Shown here: one piece after another, positions 8,958 to 17,330 of the stretch | How positions within the stretch are numbered: the stretch's first letter is position 1 | How the letters are laid out: the number at the start of each line of letters is the position of its first letter | DNA from: Streptomyces pristinaespiralis | GTDB lineage: Bacteria > Actinomycetota > Actinomycetes > Streptomycetales > Streptomycetaceae | Direction of reading: 5' to 3' | NCBI RefSeq assembly: GCF_001278075.1 | Contig: NZ_CP011340.1 | Coordinates: 4,774,001-4,838,000, forward strand | DNA length: 64,000 nucleotides | Made by a program: the position numbers and the translations under genes | The notes under the pieces: generated by a model | What the model saw: the letters and a program-made list of their open reading frames with translations, nothing else | Databases searched by the model: none | Told to the model about the DNA's origin: nothing

Positions 8958-10409
8958 ATGTTCTTCACCTACCTCCGGCGTGAGCTCCGCCGCCGCAGAA
9001 GAGCGGCGCTCGTCGTCGCCTCGGGGCTCGCCCTCGGGATCGCGCTGGTCATCGTCGTCAACTCCGTGTCGTCCGGGATGAACCGCGCCCAGGACAAGGT
9101 CCTGGAATCGCTGTACGGGCTCGGCACCGACATGACCGTCACCAAGGCCGCCGAGCCGCCCGGCGAGGGCGAGACCGTGCGTCGGCCCCGCTTCCGGTTC
9201 GACGCCAAGGACGAGGGCGACGACGCCGAGCAGAGCAGCGACATCGTGATGGTCCAGGGGTTCGAGACCCTCGCGTCCTCGACCGTCGCCCGGGTCGCGG
9301 AGCAGGACGGCGTCGCGGGCGCGGTCGGCGGACTGAGCGTCAACGTCATGAAGGTCAATGGTGAGTTCAAGCGCGGCGCGGTGCAGCAGAAGCCGGGCCA
9401 GGGCGGGCCGGGCGCCGGGGGCGGCGCCGTACGCGGCGGCGGGGCCGACTTCGACGTCGACTCGTACACGGCGTACGGAACGGACGTCGCCCACCAGGAA
9501 CTGGGGCCCCTGACCTCCTCGACGATCACCTCGGGGCGGACCTTCGAGGAGAGCGAGACCGACGCGCGGGTCGCCGTCCTCGACAGCGCCTACGCCAAGG
9601 AGAAGGACCTCGGGCCGGGCAAGAAACTCACTATCTCCGGCACGGACTTCGAGGTCATCGGCATCGCGACCGCGGACAGCGGCGACGCCGCGGCCAACGT
9701 CTATCTGCCGCTGGCCCAGGCGCAGAGGCTCGCCGACGCCAAGGACAAGGTGACCACCGTCTACGTCCAGGCGACCGACTCGCAGAAGATCGACGGCGTC
9801 AAGGAGACCATCCAGAAGAACATCTCCGGTACGACCGTGACCACCTCCGCCGACCTCGCGGAGACCGTCTCCGGGTCGCTGTCCACGGCGTCCGACCTGG
9901 CGTCGGGCGTCGGCAAGTGGCTCTCCGTCCTGGTACTGGCAGCGGCGTTCCTCGTCGCCGGGCTGCTGACGTCCTCGGCGGTCAGCCGGCGCGTACGGGA
10001 GTTCGGCACGCTCAAGGCGCTCGGCTGGCGCAGCGGCCGGGTGACGCGGCAGGTCGCCGGTGAGGCCCTCGTCAACGGGCTCGTCGGCGGCGCGCTCGGG
10101 ATCGCCCTCGGGCTCGCCGGCGCGTGGCTGATCACCACCTTCAGCCCGACGCTCACCGCTCAGCTCGGCGGCGGCGCCGGTGCGGGCGGTGGCGGCGGTC
10201 TGCGGGTCGCCGGTCCCGGCGGCGGTGGCGGACCCCTGCGGGATTCGGCCGACCGTGCCCTCGACATCGCGCTCACCGCGCCGGTCTCGCTCACCACGAT
10301 CGGCCTCGCCGTGACCCTCGCCGTCGCCGGCGGTCTCGTCGCGGGCGGCTTCGGCGGCTGGCGCGCGTCCCGGCTGCGGCCCGCCGACGCACTGCGCCGC
10401 GTCGAGTGA
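8958..10409 (+). CDS. ABC transporter permease, FtsX/MacB type
   Basis: The 483-residue protein has one N-terminal helix, preceded by the basic segment YLRRELRRRRRAALVVASGLALGIALVIVV. A large extracytoplasmic MacB-like periplasmic-core region spans residues about 45-310, with Gly-rich linkers. Three C-terminal helices form the FtsX domain (LSVLVLAAAFLVAGLLTSSAV, VNGLVGGALGIALGLAGAWL, TIGLAVTLAVAGGLVAGGFGGWRASRLRPADALR). The ending RPADALRRVE is diagnostic of FtsX-like permeases. Such proteins do not usually import small solutes; they transmit ATPase motion to export or sense peptides, lipids or antibiotics. The partner ATPase starts 50 bp downstream. The gene is divergent from the ArsR-type regulator. 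Confidence 0.9.
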   Translation: MFFTYLRRELRRRRRAALVVASGLALGIALVIVVNSVSSGMNRAQDKVLESLYGLGTDMTVTKAAEPPGEGETVRRPRFRFDAKDEGDDAEQSSDIVMVQGFETLASSTVARVAEQDGVAGAVGGLSVNVMKVNGEFKRGAVQQKPGQGGPGAGGGAVRGGGADFDVDSYTAYGTDVAHQELGPLTSSTITSGRTFEESETDARVAVLDSAYAKEKDLGPGKKLTISGTDFEVIGIATADSGDAAANVYLPLAQAQRLADAKDKVTTVYVQATDSQKIDGVKETIQKNISGTTVTTSADLAETVSGSLSTASDLASGVGKWLSVLVLAAAFLVAGLLTSSAVSRRVREFGTLKALGWRSGRVTRQVAGEALVNGLVGGALGIALGLAGAWLITTFSPTLTAQLGGGAGAGGGGGLRVAGPGGGGGPLRDSADRALDIALTAPVSLTTIGLAVTLAVAGGLVAGGFGGWRASRLRPADALRRVE

Positions 10410-10458
10410 CCCGGCCAGGACCGGGCCCCTTCTCTTCCACGTACAACAGGAGTTGATG

Positions 10459-11151
10459 ATGTACCAGCTCAGTGGCGTCACCAAGCGCTACCGGCGGGGC
10501 AAGGACAGTGTGAACGCCCTCGACGGAGTCGACCTGACCATCGAGGACGGCGGCCGGCTCGTCATCCAGGGGCCCACGGGAGGCGGCAAGTCCACGCTGC
10601 TGCAGATGCTCGGCGGCCTCGACCGGCCGAGCGAGGGCAGCGTGGTCCTCGACGGGACGGACCTGGCGGCCCTGCCGGAGGCGAGGCTGACGCGGGTGCG
10701 GGCGGAGAAGATCGGCTTCGTCTTCCAGAGCTTCAACCTGATTCCCACGCTGACCGCGCAGGAGAACGTCGAGACGGCGCTCGTACCGCTGCCGGGCCTC
10801 AAGGCACGCGAACGCAGGGAACGCGCCGGGGAGGCGCTGGCCTCCGTCGGGCTGGGCGAGCGGCTGCGGCACCTGCCCGGCGAGCTCTCCGGCGGGCAGC
10901 AGCAGCGGGTCGCGATCGCGCGGGCGCTGGTGAAACGACCGGCGGTCCTGCTCGCGGACGAGCCGACGGGCAACCTGGACGAGTCGATGCGCGACGAGAT
11001 CATGGAGGTGCTGGAGGCGCTGTGGGAGGAACACGCCTTCACGTTCGTGATGGTCACCCACGACTCGGCGCTGGCGCGCCGGACGAGACGGGTGGCGACG
11101 ATCCGCAAGGGGCGTGTGACGGTGAAGGAACGGGCGGCGGACGCGGCGTAG
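10459..11151 (+). CDS. ABC transporter ATP-binding protein, MacB/LolD type
   Basis: This is a 230-residue nucleotide-binding domain with Walker A GPTGGGKST (residues 38-46), Q-loop FVFQSFNLIPTLT, signature LSGGQ (143-147), Walker B VLLADEPTG (163-171) and a switch histidine in MVTHD. Three consecutive possible starts (TTG 10453, ATG 10456, ATG 10459) follow AGGAG at 10448-10452. The last gives the best spacing (6 nt). The QSFNLIPTLTAQENVE signature is that of the LolD/MacB/FtsE group that pairs with FtsX permeases, matching the gene just upstream. It forms a two-gene operon that runs into the repeat array after 11160. Confidence 0.92.
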   Translation: MYQLSGVTKRYRRGKDSVNALDGVDLTIEDGGRLVIQGPTGGGKSTLLQMLGGLDRPSEGSVVLDGTDLAALPEARLTRVRAEKIGFVFQSFNLIPTLTAQENVETALVPLPGLKARERRERAGEALASVGLGERLRHLPGELSGGQQQRVAIARALVKRPAVLLADEPTGNLDESMRDEIMEVLEALWEEHAFTFVMVTHDSALARRTRRVATIRKGRVTVKERAADAA

Positions 11152-11160
11152 CGCGGGGCG

Positions 11161-11755
11161 CGCGTGGGCGGTCGGGTTCGTGGCGCGGCCCGGTTGCCGG
11201 GGCTCTGCCCCGGGCCCGGCGCCTCAATCGCCGGCGGGGCTTGATCTTGCCTGGTCGGGGACTTCAGCCCCGGGTCCCGAGCTGGGCCACTTCAGCCCGT
11301 CCGGCGATCGAGGACATGCCCAGGGGCGTGCTGCGAGTGCCGGTGGGCGGTCGGGTTCGTGGCGCGGCCCGGTTGCCGGGGCTCTGCCCCGGGCCCCGCG
11401 CCTCAATCGCCGGCGGGGCTTGGGGTTGCGGGTGGGCGAGTTCAGCCCGTCCGGCGATTGAGGACACGCCCGGAGGGCGTGCTGCGAGTGCCGGCGGGTG
11501 GTCGGGTTCGTGGCGCGGCGCGGTTGCGGGGCTCCGCCCCGGGCCCCGCGCCTCAATCGCCGGCGGGGCTTGATTTCGCCGGGTCGGGGACTTCAGCCCC
11601 GGGCCCCGGGCTGGGCCACTTCAGCCCGTCCGGCGATTGAGGACACGCCCGGAGGGCGTGCTGCGAGTGCCGGCGGGTGGTCGGGCTCGTGGCGCGGCCC
11701 GGTTGCCGGGGCTCCGCCCCGGGCCCCGCGCCTCAATCGCCGGCGGGGCTTGAGG
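11161..11755. repeat. Array of intergenic direct and inverted repeats, left flank of cassette
   Basis: About 600 bp contains four copies of GCCTCAATCGCCGGCGGGGC (starting near 11221, 11400, 11550 and 11730). Three inverted counterparts of the form CCGTCCGGCGATTGAGG lie near 11297, 11446 and 11625, embedded in long units about 150-180 bp apart. Neighbouring segments such as GGTCGGGGACTTCAGCCCCG and GTGCTGCGAGTGCCGG are also repeated. Each pair can fold into GC-rich hairpins and probably ends transcription from both sides. Frames open through the array translate to repeated Gly/Pro/Arg segments and are not genes. The same units recur at 18797-19280 and, in a single form, near 39285. Confidence 0.9.
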
Positions 11756-11779
11756 ACGCGGCCGGGGTCGGGCGGGGGG

Positions 11780-12775
11780 CTACTCGTCGTCGAGTTCCCG
11801 TACGACCCTGCGTTCGATCGCCTCGACCTCGAAGCGGGCCGCAGGGTCGTTGTCCTGGGCCCGGACCGCCGCGCGGACCAGGGACAGGTAAAAGAGCGCA
11901 GGGGCGCACGGCGTCCAGTTCTCCGCCGGTTCGTCGCGGAGGAAGCGCAGAACGCTCTCCGGGTCGGCCGGGACGAACGCGTGGCGGTCGTGTTCCCACT
12001 TGTCCTCGATGCCGCGGCTCCACCTCGCCCTCAGCTCCTCCTCCGTCAGGTCGGTGAGGACCGCCCGGAAGAACGCCGCCCACTGGTTGTTGCGCACATC
12101 GAGGCCGAAGCCGAGGAGCTCGAGGTCGACCTCGTCGGACTCGTACACCGCCAGTTCCTCGCGCATCGCCCGGCGGGCGACGGCGTGCAGGCTGACTCTC
12201 CCGTCGGGGGACAGGTCGTGGTTGCGGGCCAGGCCCTCGTTCGCGGACGAGTTCCACTTCGACTTGTTGTGTCCCGCCACCCGGGAACTGCGGTGGGAGA
12301 TGACCATCTTCTTGTCCTTGCCCGTCTCCACCGCGACGTTCACGCCGAAGCTGCAGAACATGAACGGCTCCGCCTCCAGCGGGTCCTTGCCGTCGATGTA
12401 CTGCTCGCGCAGCGTCTGCCCGTCGCTCTTCATGCGGTCGAGGTTCATGGACGTGGTCATGAAGTCGTAGTAGTCCGCGTCGCGCAGGGTGAGCGTGGCG
12501 ACGGGCTCCTCCGCGGTGTGGGTGCGTGAGACGGTGAGGCGCTCCACGGCGAAGCGCGGGTTGTTCCAGCGGTGCGGTTCCCCGGCCGCCTCCTTGGCGG
12601 CCTGTTCCTCCTCGATCTCCCGCCGCCAGCGGCCGATCTCCTCCGGGAAGTGGACGCGCCCGGGGACGTACCTCACCCGCATGTTCTCCTCGGCGATCGG
12701 CCGCGTCCCGTCACCTTCGTAGACATGGCAGTCGGTCTGGCGTCCGACCACGGTGAAACGGTCCCTGGCAGTCAT
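11780..12775 (-). CDS. Degenerate Nudix-like protein divergent from the caspase-NTPase gene
   Basis: The 331-residue start MTARDRF follows GGAGAAGGTGAATTG, a clear ribosome site. The middle of the protein (residues about 138-240) has the order of elements of a Nudix fold: a strand FGVNVAVETGKDKKMVISHRSS, then KWNSSANEG. A helix RRAMREELAV (201-210) follows, and then LLGFGLDVRNNQWAAFFRAV. The helix aligns with the Nudix box REUXEEXGU. Glu206 and Glu207 are kept, the first Glu is Ala203, and the leading G-x5-E is not evident. It may therefore bind a nucleotide-type ligand rather than hydrolyse it. The N-terminal 135 residues are unrecognised. Divergence from the caspase gene by 87 bp suggests a sensor, regulator or immunity role. 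The Nudix link is an inference. Confidence 0.6.
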   Translation of the reverse strand: MTARDRFTVVGRQTDCHVYEGDGTRPIAEENMRVRYVPGRVHFPEEIGRWRREIEEEQAAKEAAGEPHRWNNPRFAVERLTVSRTHTAEEPVATLTLRDADYYDFMTTSMNLDRMKSDGQTLREQYIDGKDPLEAEPFMFCSFGVNVAVETGKDKKMVISHRSSRVAGHNKSKWNSSANEGLARNHDLSPDGRVSLHAVARRAMREELAVYESDEVDLELLGFGLDVRNNQWAAFFRAVLTDLTEEELRARWSRGIEDKWEHDRHAFVPADPESVLRFLRDEPAENWTPCAPALFYLSLVRAAVRAQDNDPAARFEVEAIERRVVRELDDE

Positions 12776-12810
12776 CAATTCACCTTCTCCGTAGAGCGGT
12801 TGACGGCTGG

Positions 12811-12826
12811 CGTGACACAGGTCACG
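12811..12826. promoter_or_regulatory. Candidate operator, GTGA-N6-TCAC palindrome
   Basis: CGTGAC-ACAG-GTCACG is a perfect inverted repeat in the middle of the 87-bp gap between the divergent Nudix-like and caspase-NTPase genes. Its GTGA-N6-TCAC form resembles sites of the CRP/FNR family. Its left arm also overlaps a GTGACA that could be a -35 element with CATGAT (12837-12842) as -10 at 19 bp spacing. This would place it to control one or both genes. Only the symmetry and position are direct evidence. Confidence 0.4.
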
Positions 12827-12862
12827 GCAGATGGACCATGATAGGGACGGGAGGGGGAGGGG

Positions 12863-15800
12863 ATGACGGTTCACCTCTTACGTGAGGAACTACGGGCGTC
12901 GGGACTGGTCGGCACCGTCGCCATGGAGGCGTACGACGATCCCGAGGGGCGGCTCGACCGCAAGCTCGTCGAGGACGCGCGCAAGCGCTTCACCAAGCTG
13001 TGCGTGCAGCGGTTCGGCTTCGGCCACGAGATGCGGCTCGACGACAGCGGGACACTGGACGACGTCAAGGCGGGGCTCAGCCGCTTCCTCGAGCACGAGG
13101 CGACCCGCAAGATCCTCTATTGGACGGGCCATGGCTACGACCTCGGGGACCACGGCTACTTCCTGGGCTGCCGGAACAGTTTCTCCACCAAGGGCATGGA
13201 TCCGAACCGGGCCATGCCCTTCACCGAGTTGCTCCAGCGGTGTGCCGCACAGCGGGACACCGAGTTCCTGATCGTCATCGATGCCTGCCAGTCGCAGAGC
13301 ACGCTGGGAGCCGCGCGTCCTCTCGTCGAGGCGTACGGACGGTTCTCCGGCGGGGCGCCGCGTGAACGCGGCCTCGTGGTCGCCGCCACCGCGGGCGCCG
13401 GCCTCAAGGTCGACGAGGGCCGCTGGGTGGACTGGCTGGAGCAGGCCGTCGCGGACGACCGGCTCGAACTCGAAGGCATGGTGCGGCCCTTCGCGTCCAC
13501 GGCGCTCTACCTCTCCTTGCCGGACCTGCTGGAGGCCGTCGACGTCAAGGCCAGGGAAACGGGACTGACCGACCCGGAGCAGCGGCCCAGGGCGGCCGTG
13601 ATCCGGCCCTTGGACACCCGCTTCCTGCACAATCCGTACTTCTCGGAGAAGAACAAGGTGTTCCGCACGGCCGCCCGGCCGCCCGAACATCTGCCGTGGC
13701 TGCGGCCGGAACACTTCGAGCAGATCTCCGACCGCACCTCCCGGCTCCGCTTCACCGGCCGGCTCCAACCGCTCAGCAGACTGGTCACCTGGCTCGAAGC
13801 GACGACGAGCGGCATGCTCGTCGTCACCGGCGCGGCCGGCACCGGCAAGTCCGCGCTGCTCGGGCGGCTGGCTCTGCTGTCCGTGCCGGAGATGCGCGAG
13901 TCGCTCAGGCCGGAACCCCCTGTCCAGACCCGGCCCCGGCCCGGCTCGATCCACGCCGCGGTGTCCTGCCGGGGCGAGTCCCTGCATTCACTGGCCAGGG
14001 CCGTGCTCGAGGTGCTGGGGCCGCTGGGCGCGGAACCGCCGCCGGAGGGCATCACCCCGGAGCAGTGCGTGGACCGGGTGGGCTCGTTGGTGGAGCGGAC
14101 GGGCGCGCTGAATCTGCTGGTCGACAGCCTCGACGAGGCCATGCCCGGCCAGGCCCACGAGATCGCGCGCCGGCTGCTCAACCCCCTGTCGCACCGCCCC
14201 GGCGTGAAGGTCGTGGTGGCCACCCGCGCCCATCCCCGGCAGATCACCGACGGAGTGGGCCGGGAATCGCTGCTGGACGCTCTGGACCGGACGGCGCCCG
14301 ACCTGCGGATCGACCAGGACGCCGACACCGAGCGGGACATCGCCGCCCTCGTCGCGGCCGACCTCGCCGCGTACGAGGGCTCTCCTTATGCGGGCCGGGA
14401 GAACGACGGCGTGCGACTGGAGACCGCTCGACGCGTGGCGGAACAGTGCCGGCGGCGATTCCTCGTGGCCAAGCTGGTCGCCCGGGCCCTCGCGCGGGAG
14501 CCGGAATGCCTGTCGGGCGGCCGGTTGGAGGAGTTCGTCCGCGACGGAGGCACCGACCTGCGGGCACGGATGGAGGACGAGCTCGAGGCCCTCGATCCGT
14601 CCGGCCGGTTCGGCGCCGCTGAGCTGCTGCTGCCGCTCGCCCTGGCGCAGGGCAGCGGGCTGTCCGACCGGGACCTGTGGTTCCGCATGGCGCGGGCGCT
14701 GCTGCGCCGTGGCTCGCCGAAGGTGTCGCGTCGGTCCCTCGACACGGTGCTGAGCAGCGTCACGGACGCCCTCCTGACCGTGGAGCACCGGCCGGGGAGT
14801 CCTCCGATCCACCGCCTCGGGCACGCCAGTTACGGAACGGCGCTGCTGGCTCGCGCCAAGCTCGACCCTGCTGCCGCTCACCGCCGCGTCTACGACGAAC
14901 TGGTGGGCGACTGGGACACGGCGGACGAGTACACCCTGGCCCACCTCGGAGCGCACGCCGCGCAGGCCCGGAGCGCGACGGTGGTGCTCGACGACGAGCC
15001 CGATCCGTTGGAGGAGCTCTTCGACGACCCGCGCTTCCTGGTGCGGACACGACCGGACGTGATGCTGCCGCTCGCCGCCTCGTTGGCCGCCACCTGCGAG
15101 GGCGCGGCGCTGTACCGGCGGGTGGGCGGCGAATTCAGGCGGCACACCGATCGCCGGGAGCGCAGGGCGATCCTCCGCGCGGTGGCCCACGCCGGCCACC
15201 CGGAGTACCTGCGCCGGCTCCAAAGCTTTCAGGAGTTCAAGGATCTGTGCTGGGACGAGGTGTGGACCGACACGCCGCCGGACCCGCTGGAGCTGTGCCT
15301 GCCCGCGCCCCTCGGCGGGGCCCGCGCGGTGAGCTGGACGGCCGCCGAGGGAGGCACGATCGCCGTCGCGGGGCGGGGAGAGATCTCCGTCCGCGACGCG
15401 CACACTGGGGACCACGTACTGACACGCCGTACCACCGGGTCCGAGCACGGCAGCCGGGCCGTGCTGACCGAGGTGTGCGAGGCGGGTACCCGGACCCGGC
15501 GGGTGACGGTCGCCCACGACGGCTCGTCCGTGCACCTGTGGTCGGGGCGCGAACGCCTGCCGCGCACGACGTTCCACTGGGGAGGCACGCCGGGCAGCGT
15601 CGCCGCCGCCCGGCTCGGCGACGACCTGCTGGTCGCCGCGGCCGACGGCCGCCGTGTCTGGGCGTGGCGCTGGCCGGTCGTCGAAGGACCGGCGGCCGGG
15701 GTCCGCAGCACCGTTCTGCCCGTGGAAGCGGGGCGCGTCGCGCTGCTCGGACTGCGTGACCGTGGCTTCCTGCTCACCGCGGGCCGCACGGCGACCGTGC

Positions 15801-17275
15801 ATGAACTGCACGGCAAGCTCTCCGGGGACGAGCACTGGGTGCGGCGGGAGTGGGAACTGGACACGCTCCACGGGACCGCGTTCGCCGCAGCGGCGCTGGC
15901 GGAGGGGGACGACAGCGGCCTGCTCGCGGTGGTCGACGGCGAACACGTCCGCGTGTGGCGGCTGTTCGCCGAGGGGTACACCGCGACCCCGCGGTTCACG
16001 CGGGAACTCGTCGCCGAGTCGGCCTCCCGGGACGTGGCACTCGGGCTGTGCGGTGAGCTGCCGCTCGTCGCGCTGTACGAGGACCACGGCAGCACCGTGC
16101 GGGTGACGGGCATCACCGACAGCACCTTCCGGTGCTCCTTCGGCCTGGGCAGCAGGCGCAACGGCCTGGCCTTCGACCCCTCTGGCTCGGGCCGGCTGGC
16201 CGTCGGTGACGGTGCGGAGGTGCGGCTGCTCGATGTGCCCGCCGCGGTGCGCGCGGGCCGCGAGGTCCGGCGGCGTGATCACGACGAGCACCCGGTCGTG
16301 CGGCTGGCGGCGGCGGAGGCAGGGGCTCCCGCCCTGCTGACCAGGGTCTGGGGCCGCGATGTGCTCGTCACGCGGCAGGACGCCCGTCAAGGACAGGTCG
16401 GCACCGAGGCCGTGTTGTCGCACGAAGCGCGGGTCACCGCCGTGTCCTCGGTCCGGCACGGCGGACAGTGGGCGGTCGCGGCCGCCATCGGGCGGCGCGT
16501 CCGGATGTGGCGGCTCTTCGACGATCCGGACGACCGGCGGCAGGACGGACACGTCGACCTCGGCGGCGATGCCGGCGACCACGCCGAGGGCCTGGGACTG
16601 GTGTCCACGGCCGGCGGCCTGCACCTGTTCGTCCCCGACGGACGCAGGGTCCTGCGCTTCACACGCCCGGACGGGACGGGTCGGTGGCACAGCTCCGGCG
16701 AGGCGGTCGTCCCGGAGGTGAGGATCCGGGCCGTGCACGCCCACTCGGCGGGCGGACGCACCTGGGTACTGGCGGACTGCGTGGACGCGCTGCGGCTGTG
16801 GGAGAGCACCGAAGAGGGCCTCGTCGCCGCCGGCGGCCGGCGGGCGGCACCGGACCGTCCCGCCGGTGCCGCGCTCGGCGCGGGACTCGTCGATGGCGAA
16901 CTCCTGCCGCTGATCGCCTGGACCCGCGCGGGCACGGTGCATCTGGCGGAGTGCGAGGAGGGCGACTGGACGACGACCAGCTTCGCGCACACGCACGGAA
17001 CCCCCGCCGCCCTCGCCTTCTCCGGGCGCGCCCGCAATCCGCTGCTGCTGGTCCTCGGTGGCGCGCGGACCGCGTCGGTGCGGGACGTCGGGCGGGGGGT
17101 GTGGCTCGACCAACTCACCGCGCCGCACCGGGGCCTGGACATCGAGGCGGCCGACGCCGCGTTCGACCCCGGTCACGGCATCACGCTCGCGTTGCAGGGA
17201 CGCGTCCGCTGCGACCAGATCACACTGCCCGAGCCGCTGATCAGGAGTGCCGTGCAGGCCGCCCGGGCCGTGTAG
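12863..17275 (+). CDS. Caspase-like protease - STAND/AAA NTPase - beta-propeller protein
   Basis: The 1470-residue protein starts at ATG 12863 behind a very strong GGAGGGGGAGG site. Residues 1-245 are a caspase-like (peptidase C14) domain: a strand KILYWTGHG with catalytic His90, and EFLIVIDACQSQS with catalytic Cys142. Residues about 295-640 are a P-loop NTPase of STAND/NACHT-like type, with Walker A GAAGTGKS (323-330), Walker B LNLLVDSLDEA (416-426) and a following helical region. From about residue 810 to the end there are degenerate WD40-like blades, marked by repeated pairs such as VHLWSG, RVWAWRW, HVRVWRL, RVRMWRL and ALRLWES. The layout (effector, NTPase switch, propeller sensor) matches NLR-like conflict proteins of multicellular bacteria. 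A likely model is that ligand binding by the propeller frees the protease. It is probably co-transcribed with the hydrolase 55 bp downstream. Confidence 0.9.
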   Translation: MTVHLLREELRASGLVGTVAMEAYDDPEGRLDRKLVEDARKRFTKLCVQRFGFGHEMRLDDSGTLDDVKAGLSRFLEHEATRKILYWTGHGYDLGDHGYFLGCRNSFSTKGMDPNRAMPFTELLQRCAAQRDTEFLIVIDACQSQSTLGAARPLVEAYGRFSGGAPRERGLVVAATAGAGLKVDEGRWVDWLEQAVADDRLELEGMVRPFASTALYLSLPDLLEAVDVKARETGLTDPEQRPRAAVIRPLDTRFLHNPYFSEKNKVFRTAARPPEHLPWLRPEHFEQISDRTSRLRFTGRLQPLSRLVTWLEATTSGMLVVTGAAGTGKSALLGRLALLSVPEMRESLRPEPPVQTRPRPGSIHAAVSCRGESLHSLARAVLEVLGPLGAEPPPEGITPEQCVDRVGSLVERTGALNLLVDSLDEAMPGQAHEIARRLLNPLSHRPGVKVVVATRAHPRQITDGVGRESLLDALDRTAPDLRIDQDADTERDIAALVAADLAAYEGSPYAGRENDGVRLETARRVAEQCRRRFLVAKLVARALAREPECLSGGRLEEFVRDGGTDLRARMEDELEALDPSGRFGAAELLLPLALAQGSGLSDRDLWFRMARALLRRGSPKVSRRSLDTVLSSVTDALLTVEHRPGSPPIHRLGHASYGTALLARAKLDPAAAHRRVYDELVGDWDTADEYTLAHLGAHAAQARSATVVLDDEPDPLEELFDDPRFLVRTRPDVMLPLAASLAATCEGAALYRRVGGEFRRHTDRRERRAILRAVAHAGHPEYLRRLQSFQEFKDLCWDEVWTDTPPDPLELCLPAPLGGARAVSWTAAEGGTIAVAGRGEISVRDAHTGDHVLTRRTTGSEHGSRAVLTEVCEAGTRTRRVTVAHDGSSVHLWSGRERLPRTTFHWGGTPGSVAAARLGDDLLVAAADGRRVWAWRWPVVEGPAAGVRSTVLPVEAGRVALLGLRDRGFLLTAGRTATVHELHGKLSGDEHWVRREWELDTLHGTAFAAAALAEGDDSGLLAVVDGEHVRVWRLFAEGYTATPRFTRELVAESASRDVALGLCGELPLVALYEDHGSTVRVTGITDSTFRCSFGLGSRRNGLAFDPSGSGRLAVGDGAEVRLLDVPAAVRAGREVRRRDHDEHPVVRLAAAEAGAPALLTRVWGRDVLVTRQDARQGQVGTEAVLSHEARVTAVSSVRHGGQWAVAAAIGRRVRMWRLFDDPDDRRQDGHVDLGGDAGDHAEGLGLVSTAGGLHLFVPDGRRVLRFTRPDGTGRWHSSGEAVVPEVRIRAVHAHSAGGRTWVLADCVDALRLWESTEEGLVAAGGRRAAPDRPAGAALGAGLVDGELLPLIAWTRAGTVHLAECEEGDWTTTSFAHTHGTPAALAFSGRARNPLLLVLGGARTASVRDVGRGVWLDQLTAPHRGLDIEAADAAFDPGHGITLALQGRVRCDQITLPEPLIRSAVQAARAV

Positions 17276-17330
17276 AGCGGCGACGGCGGCCTCAGCAGCC
17301 CCAAGGGACAAGGAAAGGGAGACATCCGCG

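Noticed and set aside
11161..11755. CRISPR-like array because of regularly spaced near-identical repeats
   Set aside because: Repeat cores occur in both orientations, the units between them are themselves repeated rather than unique, spacing is irregular (150-180 bp) and no cas genes are present.
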